A program made the translations under genes and the position numbers. Below the pieces are notes generated by a model. The model did no database searches and was not told the origin of the DNA. It saw nothing but the letters and a program-made list of their open reading frames with translations. A DNA stretch of 37,457 nt from Candidatus Zixiibacteriota bacterium (GTDB taxonomy: Bacteria; Zixibacteria; MSB-5A5; GN15; PGXB01), in assembly GCA_020058225.1 (NCBI GenBank), contig JAGVEJ010000074.1:1-37457 (forward strand), in the 5' to 3' direction. Shown here one piece after another: positions 26,682 through 32,643 of this stretch (its first letter is position 1; each line of letters starts with the position of its first letter).

Positions 26682-27689
26682 ATGAACATTGGTATTATTG
26701 GATGCGGTTATTGGGGCCCTAATTTAGTCAGAAATTTTAATATGCTTGATGATGTTCGAGTTGTCGGGATATCAGACCTTCGAGAGGAACGGCTGAAATT
26801 TATTTCCCGCCTTTATCCAAACATCAAGACCGTGACAAAGGACTGCAATGAAATATTACATCATAAAGAAATTGATGCCATTGTGATAGCGACTCCGGTT
26901 TCTTCCCATTTCTCGCTGGGAATGGAAGCTTTGGAACATGGCAAGCATCTTTTGCTTGAAAAACCGATGACTGCCACTTCGGAACAGGCGGAAGTCCTGG
27001 TCGAAATGGCCAACCGCAAAAATCTCACCTTGATGGTTGACCATACTTTTATCTACACCGGAGCAGTCAGAAAAATAAAGGAAATCATTTCCAGCGGTGA
27101 GTTGGGCGACATTTATTATTTTGATTCCGTGCGAGTTAACCTCGGGCTATTTCAGCATGATATTAATGTCATTTGGGATTTAGCGCCGCATGATGTTTCC
27201 ATAATGGATTTTCTTTTATCACGTCCGGCAAAGACTGTTTCTGCGATAGGAGTGGCGCATTTTGATAATGATATCGAAAATATTGCATATCTATCGGTTG
27301 GGTATGACTCACATCTGATTGGGCATATCCATGTCAATTGGTTGGCGCCGGTGAAGGTTCGCAAGACCCTAATTTGCGGCTCAAAAAAGATGATTGTTTA
27401 TGACGATGTGGAGCCGTCCGAGAAGGTAAAAATATATAACAAAGGGGTGGATTATATTAAGAGCAGGGAAGAAGTCTATAATATTCTTGTTCAATATCGT
27501 ACGGGTGATATGATGGCTCCCAAAATAGAATTGACTGAGGCTTTGGGTTTGGTTTCAAAGGAGTTTGTTGCCGCCATTGCGGAACGGCGGAAACCATTGA
27601 CAGACGGAGATTCGGGTTATCGCGTGGTGCGGATTCTTGAGGCCGCTAATCAATCTCTAAGGAATGGCGGAAAGGTCGTTGAGTTATGA
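26682..27689 (+). CDS. Gfo/Idh/MocA family sugar oxidoreductase
   Basis: A 335-residue NAD(P)-dependent oxidoreductase. It has the dinucleotide motif IIGCGYWGPNLVRNF (from residue 5), the EKP motif with Lys94, and DLAPHDVSIMDFL with His170 as the likely catalytic residue. It resembles WlbA/WbpB-type UDP-sugar 3-dehydrogenases that prepare a 3-keto sugar for amination. No aminotransferase is present in the window, so the pathway to a 3-amino sugar would be incomplete here. It overlaps the following acyltransferase by 4 nt. Confidence 0.85.
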   Translation: MNIGIIGCGYWGPNLVRNFNMLDDVRVVGISDLREERLKFISRLYPNIKTVTKDCNEILHHKEIDAIVIATPVSSHFSLGMEALEHGKHLLLEKPMTATSEQAEVLVEMANRKNLTLMVDHTFIYTGAVRKIKEIISSGELGDIYYFDSVRVNLGLFQHDINVIWDLAPHDVSIMDFLLSRPAKTVSAIGVAHFDNDIENIAYLSVGYDSHLIGHIHVNWLAPVKVRKTLICGSKKMIVYDDVEPSEKVKIYNKGVDYIKSREEVYNILVQYRTGDMMAPKIELTEALGLVSKEFVAAIAERRKPLTDGDSGYRVVRILEAANQSLRNGGKVVEL

Positions 27690-28360
27690 ATAGGCTGAAA
27701 ATATTTGGCGATGTGAAAATATTCGATAATGTTCATATTGGAGAGGACACCATTATTTATGGTCCGGCAATTATTGGTCAACCTCCCCGCGGCAAAGCCG
27801 ACGGCGAGCTTTCTTTGATACTTGGCAAAGACTCGATTATTCGACCATTCACAACTATTTATGCCGGAAGCAAAATTGGTAATAATTTCCAAACTGGGCA
27901 GGGAACCTCGATTAGGGAGGATAATCTGATTGGCAATAATGTTTCGGTAGGCACCAATGCGGTTTTGGAGTTTGAAAATAAAATTGGAGATTTCTGCCGA
28001 ATTCATTCCGGCTGTTTTCTGGAGATGGTTACTTTGGGGAATTATGTTTTTATCGGACCGAATACGGTATTCACCGATGACCCTCACCCGATGAACTGTC
28101 CCAAATATAAAGAATGCGGGGGAGGAGCTGTGGTAGGGGATATGGTAAAAATAGGGGCGAATTGTACTTTCCTTCCGGCGGTCAAAATTGGGAGGGGCGC
28201 TCTAATCGGCGCCGGTTCCGTGATAGTGTATGATATCCCTGAAATGATGGTGGCCGCAGGAAATCCGGCAAAGGTGATAAAAAAGATTGAAGAGTTATCC
28301 TGCAAAATCAAGGCTTATGAGCGGCCTTATCTTTGGCCGCCCTATAATGAGCAAAAATAA
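27686..28360 (+). CDS. Hexapeptide-repeat acyltransferase (WlbB/WbpD-like)
   Basis: A 224-residue left-handed beta-helix acyltransferase. Repeats such as IGEDTIIYGPAIIG, IGNNVSVG, IGANCTFL and IGRGALIGAGSVI cover most of the length, and FTDDPHPMNCPKY is the loop that carries the active-site His in UDP-amino-sugar N-acetyltransferases. The linkage to a Gfo/Idh oxidoreductase is the same as in the wlbA-wlbB pair of O-antigen clusters, which supports acetylation of a modified UDP-sugar. The ATG overlaps the preceding stop. Confidence 0.85.
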   Translation: MNRLKIFGDVKIFDNVHIGEDTIIYGPAIIGQPPRGKADGELSLILGKDSIIRPFTTIYAGSKIGNNFQTGQGTSIREDNLIGNNVSVGTNAVLEFENKIGDFCRIHSGCFLEMVTLGNYVFIGPNTVFTDDPHPMNCPKYKECGGGAVVGDMVKIGANCTFLPAVKIGRGALIGAGSVIVYDIPEMMVAAGNPAKVIKKIEELSCKIKAYERPYLWPPYNEQK

Positions 28361-28366
28361 TCTTCG

Positions 28367-29083
28367 ATGTCACAAAACGAAATATTAGTTTCCCTTTTCT
28401 CCTATAATGAGGGTGAAAAACTAAAAGGCCTTGTCGCCAAATTTCCCCTCGAATCTCCGTATGATATTTTATTTATTGATGACGGTTCCACCGATGGCAG
28501 TTATGAATTTCTTCTTGAGAAAAAGCTTAAGGTTATTCGTCATGAATCCAATCGTGGAATTGGTTTTGGAATACGAGAGGCTGTTTCTTACGGCAGACAA
28601 AACGGGTATAAAATTATTGTTATTATGGCATCGAATGGCAAGATGCTTCCCGAGGAGATCAATCGACTGACTGAGCCATTACAAAAGGAAAATTATGATT
28701 ATATTCAGGGGTCGCGATATCTGGCTGGAGGACAATCTCCCAATCTGCCTCTTTTCCGAAAGGCGATGATTGGCCTATTTACCATGATTGTTAATCTTTT
28801 CATGGGGTATAAAGGAACAGATATTACTTGTGGATTTCGCGCCTATCGACTTGATATTTTCGACAATCCAAATTTTAATCTCAATCAAACTTGGCTCGAT
28901 AAATATGAAATGGAATACTACATACATTATTATGTTATAAAATCAGGGTATAAAATAAAGGAAGTTCCGGTATCAATGGTTTACCCCGAGGGCACCAAAG
29001 ATTACAGCAAAATAAGACCCTTTATCGGATGGTGGTCGATGATTCGCCCTTGGATTTATCTGGTCTTAAAAATTAGAAGGTAG
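28367..29083 (+). CDS. DPM1-like GT2 paralogue lacking the acidic catalytic motif
   Basis: A 238-residue GT-A fold protein clearly paralogous to the product of 22713-23450: both have FIDDGSTD/VVDDCSSD, YIQGSR/FIQGSR, FRAYRLDIFDNP/FRAFRLSIFNNP and a WW...RPWIYLVLKIRR type C-terminus. However, where the paralogue has SGDDQHEP, this protein has ASNGKMLPEE (residues 88-97), so both metal-binding Asp residues are missing. It may bind the nucleotide without normal catalysis, or use another residue. It is the last gene of the operon and is followed by hairpins and a terminator. Confidence 0.82.
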   Translation: MSQNEILVSLFSYNEGEKLKGLVAKFPLESPYDILFIDDGSTDGSYEFLLEKKLKVIRHESNRGIGFGIREAVSYGRQNGYKIIVIMASNGKMLPEEINRLTEPLQKENYDYIQGSRYLAGGQSPNLPLFRKAMIGLFTMIVNLFMGYKGTDITCGFRAYRLDIFDNPNFNLNQTWLDKYEMEYYIHYYVIKSGYKIKEVPVSMVYPEGTKDYSKIRPFIGWWSMIRPWIYLVLKIRR

Positions 29084-29112
29084 GGGAATAAATTATATTA
29101 TTATGGCGTATA

Positions 29113-29209
29113 TATAATTGAGAAGGAAATTTTGAGAAAACCGCCCCAACACTTTATGTCGGGGTTGGAGGCGGTATGGACCCGGTTCAAGGATGAGCCG
29201 GGCTTTTTT
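29113..29209 (+). ncRNA. Candidate small structured RNA
   Basis: A consensus -10 box TATAAT (29113-29118) with only a weak -35 region precedes two stem-loops. The first pairs 29140-29150 with 29164-29175 (11 pairs, one bulged A); the second is the terminator at 29181-29209. A transcript of about 85-90 nt would result. A tiny frame MDPVQG with GGAGG before its ATG lies at 29175-29195 and overlaps the second stem. It may be a small RNA, a leader of the cupredoxin gene, or only a double terminator of the glycan operon. Confidence 0.35.
29181..29209 (+). terminator. Rho-independent terminator after the glycan operon
   Basis: An 8-bp stem cccggttc/gagccggg with one G-U pair and a 6-nt loop is followed by a run of six T residues. 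It closes the long glycan operon or the candidate small RNA inside this gap. Confidence 0.85.
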
Positions 29210-29354
29210 ATTGGGTGATTTTTGGTTAGAGGCCAGCCAGGCGGTAGGCTGTCAAATCGGCAGACGAGAATAAAATTACAGGTGGAACTTTCTGTCGGTA
29301 ACGATTGTTGTGATTATCATAGACTAATATAGTCCAAGTAAAAGGAGTTTGTTA

Positions 29355-29732
29355 ATGAAATTATCCAGTATCAATTTTTTTGCATTTTTATTATTTGTCC
29401 TGACATTATTGGTATTTGCCTCATGTTCCAACAATGATTCCGTTACAAATCCAAATCCTCCCGGCAATAATGGCGGGATCGACAGCACCATTGACATAAC
29501 GGGTTTCAAGTATTCTCCGACCCCTGACACAGTGAAAGTTGGAACGACTGTTGCATGGACTAATATGGATTCAGCTCCGCATACAGTCACAAGTGATGAT
29601 GGCAAATTCACATCATCCGGGAATATGTCACAGGGGAATAAATATTCATATAAATTCACTGTCGCCGACGCCTATTCATATCACTGCGCTTACCATTCAA
29701 GCATGAAAGCTTCCATAATTGTAATCCCTTAA
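29355..29732 (+). CDS. Cupredoxin (plastocyanin-like) lipoprotein
   Basis: A 125-residue exported blue-copper type protein. A lipoprotein signal ends in VFASC (Cys24), then a Pro/Asn/Gly-rich linker of about 20 residues, then a single cupredoxin domain. The type 1 copper ligands appear complete: His76 (SAPHTVTS), Cys111, His114 and Met117 in HCAYHSSM. It probably carries electrons at the membrane surface. The start is ATG 29355 with AGGAG 8 nt upstream; an in-frame TTG at 29349 is less likely. A palindromic repeat is inserted exactly at its TAA stop. Confidence 0.9.
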   Translation: MKLSSINFFAFLLFVLTLLVFASCSNNDSVTNPNPPGNNGGIDSTIDITGFKYSPTPDTVKVGTTVAWTNMDSAPHTVTSDDGKFTSSGNMSQGNKYSYKFTVADAYSYHCAYHSSMKASIIVIP

Positions 29733-29886
29733 GGGAGTGTTGAAAAACCCTGATGTGTCGTGTCCGCGCATGGTCCCGCATTGCGGGAGCCGCATCTGTC
29801 AGAGTCACGCAATAGCTTAGGGGCGGATGTGGATTCGCCTGCGGCGAACCACCCACACTTTGGGTTTTTTCAACAGGCCCCTAAGG
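29730..29886 (-). repeat. Palindromic mobile repeat, copy A
   Basis: A non-coding element of about 147 bp (29735-29881) flanked by a perfect 5-bp direct duplication TAAGG (29730-29734 and 29882-29886). The ends are imperfect inverted repeats, consensus about GGCCTGTTGAAAAAACCC. Inside are a hairpin ttcgcctgcggcgaa and a second palindrome tcccgcattgcggga. It is the inverse of copy B at 32709-32857; aligned in the same direction the two are alike over most of their length, including ggttcgccgcaggcgaa and gcccctaagctattgcgt. It carries no gene. The left TAAGG contains the cupredoxin stop codon TAA. Confidence 0.85.
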
Positions 29887-29894
29887 TTTGATTC

Positions 29895-29923
29895 TTGACA
29901 CTTCTGCCGTGAAAACCTATCTT
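29895..29923 (+). promoter_or_regulatory. Promoter embedded in a terminator stem
   Basis: TTGACA (29895-29900) and TATCTT (29918-29923) are 17 nt apart. The -10 box is part of the left arm of the 12-bp stem at 29912-29945. Transcription would start inside the hairpin and give the 29949 gene a leader of about 20 nt. Confidence 0.55.
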
Positions 29924-29946
29924 TCTGAATCGGAAGATAGGTTTTT
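29912..29946 (+). terminator. Terminator-like 12-bp hairpin
   Basis: A perfect 12-bp stem aaaacctatctt (29912-29923) with aagataggtttt (29934-29945) and a 10-nt loop is followed by a T-rich tail that ends three bases before the next ATG. It would stop transcripts coming from the cupredoxin gene. Confidence 0.6.
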
Positions 29947-29948
29947 CT

Positions 29949-30521
29949 ATGAGCAAAATTAATTATAAGGTTTTGGCCATAATAGTATTGATTCTAATAT
30001 TGATTTCTCTTGCGGCCATGAAATCCTGTTTGGTGCGTAATAGAGAAATAGTCAAGTCATATTCGGATCATTCGGAAAATCTCTCCATGGGGCAGACCGC
30101 ACAATCAAATCCATTATCCGATTCCGTCCGTGTTTATCAGGATTCTCTTAGGTATTTGGAATCATTCTATAAAAGCCAGATTACCAGATTGTTGATCAAA
30201 AATATTCGTGATTCATCAGGTATTTTGGCCGATTCCATCAGGAAATTGGATGCTTATTATCAAACCCTAATTGATAGTATTAAAATGAGTCGATTGGCGG
30301 TTGATATTGAAGAATCAATAATGACTGAAGATTCTTTACCGTCACCCATATCGGATCAAATCAAAAGAATGACGTCGGAATTTGATTCATTGATTACAAC
30401 TTTGCCTCAAAATATTGGCCTAAGAGAAAGGGAATTGGCTATTGCTCAAATCTCATTAAGACTGGCAAATAAATATGGGATACACCCTGATTCTCTCCAA
30501 AAGATCATGATTACAAGATAG
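29949..30521 (+). CDS. Single-pass membrane protein of unknown function
   Basis: A 190-residue protein. A hydrophobic helix at about residues 7-25 (VLAIIVLILILISLAAM) anchors it, with a short positive N-terminus, so most of the protein should lie outside the cytoplasm. Residues 50-180 are strongly helical with heptad-like hydrophobic spacing (SLRYLESFYKSQ, SIRKLDAYYQTLIDSI), suggesting coiled coils. I do not recognise a family. The next gene, 9 nt downstream, encodes a sigma-region-4-like DNA-binding protein, so a sensor or anti-sigma role is possible, but the DNA-binding protein would need a cytoplasmic contact that this protein barely has. Confidence 0.65.
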   Translation: MSKINYKVLAIIVLILILISLAAMKSCLVRNREIVKSYSDHSENLSMGQTAQSNPLSDSVRVYQDSLRYLESFYKSQITRLLIKNIRDSSGILADSIRKLDAYYQTLIDSIKMSRLAVDIEESIMTEDSLPSPISDQIKRMTSEFDSLITTLPQNIGLRERELAIAQISLRLANKYGIHPDSLQKIMITR

Positions 30522-30530
30522 GCTTTTTGG

Positions 30531-30860
30531 ATGAAGAAATATAGCCAATCAGATTTTGCCGAAATTCTTGTTGATAAGCTTATCATGGAATCATTTCCTA
30601 TCGAAAGGTCCCCATATTATCAAGTTCCTCTTGATGACAAATTGCGGGCAAGTTTTGAAAAATTGCGGGATAAGGTTAAATGGCATATCAATCATTCTTT
30701 GTCCAAAAGGCAAAAAGAAGTAATAAAGTTGTATTTGGAAGGAAAAAAGCAGGCTGAAATTGCTTGCCTTTTGGGAATCAAGCAACAAGTTGTAAATATT
30801 TATAAGCATCGAGCTATAAATAAGTTAAAGCATATGTTGGGTAACAAAGCTGTATGTTAA
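30531..30860 (+). CDS. Sigma-70 region 4-like helix-turn-helix protein
   Basis: A 109-residue protein whose C-terminal half (about 55-105) reads LSKRQKEVIKLYLEGKKQAE, IACLLGIKQQVVNIYKHRAI and NKLKHML in succession, a close match to sigma factor region 4 and related HTH domains that contact the -35 element. No region 2 is present, so it is not a full sigma factor. The N-terminal half is unrecognised. It follows the membrane protein gene by 9 nt. A stand-alone transcription regulator is the safest description. Confidence 0.72.
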   Translation: MKKYSQSDFAEILVDKLIMESFPIERSPYYQVPLDDKLRASFEKLRDKVKWHINHSLSKRQKEVIKLYLEGKKQAEIACLLGIKQQVVNIYKHRAINKLKHMLGNKAVC

Positions 30861-31078
30861 ATTCCTTTTAAATGAAAGAAATTTATAGAAGTTACTCTTT
30901 ACTGCCGTATTTACTTGCAGAAGGTGTAGCACCTACCTCACAGATATTAAAAAATTGAATCGTTTTATTATTTTGGTGAAGGAGGTGGTTCCAACTTTAA
31001 GATTTTGAGCCCCTAACAAGGCCCGCCATACTAATATTAAGCCCCTTAAACCATTTAAAGGCAGGCAGGGGAGAGTTT

Positions 31079-31303
31079 ATGCCTCTGAGAAAAGAAGCTG
31101 AAAGATATGCCAGAGTTGGCGTTAAGGACTGCTGGCATCCGTATGGGTTGCAGGGATTGTCTCCCGAAAAATTTGCGATGGTGGCATCGCAGATTCTAAA
31201 TGGAGAATTTGGCCTCTTGATGTTGAACCCGAGGAAGGTGGTTAACCAGGATAGCGCCTGTAAAATTCAATTGATATACCTGAATACAGAAATGGTCAAA
31301 TAG
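31079..31303 (+). CDS. Small hypothetical protein
   Basis: A 74-residue protein not recognised. A good ribosome site (GGGGAGAG, 3 nt before the ATG) and a strong terminator just downstream argue that this is a real, singly transcribed gene. The sequence has CWHPYGLQGLSPEKFAMVASQ near residues 18-38 and no membrane helix. The 218 nt before it contain several short inverted repeats (such as aggtgtagcacct near 30919) and a purine-rich aaggaggtgg at 30980 but no clear riboswitch class. Confidence 0.55.
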   Translation: MPLRKEAERYARVGVKDCWHPYGLQGLSPEKFAMVASQILNGEFGLLMLNPRKVVNQDSACKIQLIYLNTEMVK

Positions 31304-31323
31304 GTTGCGGAAAATTCGTTAAG

Positions 31324-31353
31324 AAGGGTTGGCTGGTCAGCCAACCCTTTTTT
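31324..31353 (+). terminator. Strong Rho-independent terminator
   Basis: A perfect 11-bp stem aagggttggct/agccaaccctt with a 4-nt loop is followed by TTTT. It lies 21 nt after the small gene at 31079-31303. Confidence 0.93.
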
Positions 31354-31459
31354 ATTTGCTCGATCAATAAGAGTTATTGACAAAATTCCCTTTCCAATTA
31401 TATTGGCGCACAATAGGTTTTGATTTGAACCTTATGTCTGGACTTGTGTAAAAACCTAT

Positions 31460-31951
31460 ATGATTTTGCGGATAAAACAGGCTCTATTTATTACACTTAT
31501 TTCCATAGCGCTTTCCTTTTCATTGAATTCTTTTTCCGGCGATCGAATTCCATTCATAGGCAACTGGCCATCAATATCGGGTTCTGATTCAATCCTGCGT
31601 CCCCCATCAGCGGGTAAAGGAGACCCTCCATTTATTTCTCTTGATGAGGCGGCGGCGAAATTCCAATCAAAAAATGTTGTTTTTATAGATTCCCGTGATC
31701 CGGCCGATTATGATATTGGTCGAATAAAAGGGGCAATCAATTTACCTTTTGATTTGCTTGAGGAATTTTGGCCGAAAGTAGTTGGAGGGTTCGACAAGGA
31801 AAAGGAATATGTGATTTATTGTAGCGGCGATGAGTGCGAGCTTTCTTTGTTTTTAGGAAGGGAAATGAAATCGCAAGGGTATCCGAAAATATTCATATTT
31901 TTTGGCGGTTGGCGGGAATGGGAGCGGGCAAAATTGCCGGTGGAAAGATAG
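31460..31951 (+). CDS. Exported rhodanese-domain protein
   Basis: A 163-residue protein with an N-terminal signal or anchor (residues about 5-25) and one rhodanese domain (about 55-160). It has VVFIDSRDPADYDIGRIKGA and NLPFD, then the active-site loop YCSGDECE with the catalytic Cys121, and FFGGWREWE near the end. Rhodaneses move sulfane sulfur or act in thiol redox steps; being exported, this one would work in the periplasm. The MauE/DoxX-like gene begins 5 nt downstream, an association that suggests a thiol-redox unit in the membrane. Confidence 0.85.
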   Translation: MILRIKQALFITLISIALSFSLNSFSGDRIPFIGNWPSISGSDSILRPPSAGKGDPPFISLDEAAAKFQSKNVVFIDSRDPADYDIGRIKGAINLPFDLLEEFWPKVVGGFDKEKEYVIYCSGDECELSLFLGREMKSQGYPKIFIFFGGWREWERAKLPVER

Positions 31952-31956
31952 ACCAC

Positions 31957-32409
31957 ATGAGCCTTTGGAATAAATTGGCGGGAAGTGATTATCTGGCATT
32001 GTCGGTAAGAATTTTTGTTGGCGCAATTTTTATTTATGCCTCAATTGATAAGATTTCAAATCCGGCGCAGTTTGCGCGGATAGTCTATAATTATCATTTA
32101 GTTCCCACCGAATTAATCAACTTATTTGCCCTATTATTGCCCTGGATTGAACTTATGGCAGGCATATTTATTATTATTGGGATTTATAAAGATGGGGCGG
32201 TATTGCTTGCCAGCCTGATGGTGTTAAGTTTTATCATCGCCCTTTCGATAAATCTTTTGCGCGGAATCAATATTGAGTGCGGGTGTTTTTCGGTCAGCTC
32301 CAAGGCGACAAGTAATATAATCAGTCTGCTCATTAGAGATGTGGGGCTATTGGTGTTGACTATTTATTTATATTTCAGCAAATCAAAACGGTTTTCATTG
32401 TTAGAATAA
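31957..32409 (+). CDS. MauE/DoxX-like membrane protein
   Basis: A 150-residue integral membrane protein with four helices (about 12-32, 52-75, 78-100 and 118-140). The first helix has VRIFVGAIFIYASIDKI followed by NP.QFA, typical of the MauE/DoxX family, and the loop after helix 3 contains ECGCF, a Cys pair conserved in MauE-like proteins linked to disulphide chemistry. The start is ATG 31957; the open frame further upstream lies inside the rhodanese gene. It pairs with the rhodanese gene just before it. Confidence 0.85.
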   Translation: MSLWNKLAGSDYLALSVRIFVGAIFIYASIDKISNPAQFARIVYNYHLVPTELINLFALLLPWIELMAGIFIIIGIYKDGAVLLASLMVLSFIIALSINLLRGINIECGCFSVSSKATSNIISLLIRDVGLLVLTIYLYFSKSKRFSLLE

Positions 32410-32643
32410 TATCTGGGGCTATTTTTTATCCAGTGTTCCACTTTTTATAAGCATATTAAAAAATCCTATTAACAGGAAGAAGTATATTTATGGGTAATTA
32501 TGCTGGCCGCACGTCCCAATAATTTGAGCAAATTTAATTATCTAAATTCAAAATTCATGGTTTTGGGGTCGGCAATGATTATATTTATGAAGTATTGATA
32601 TATTATTGAAACGATTCAGAAATCGAGTCTGGAGAAGCCATAA

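Noticed and set aside
27650-28087. 145-codon minus-strand frame
   Set aside because: Antisense shadow of the hexapeptide acyltransferase gene.
26682-28360. Complete pathway to a 2,3-diamino sugar
   Set aside because: The dehydrogenase and acetyltransferase types fit, but the required aminotransferase is not in the window, so only the pair is claimed.
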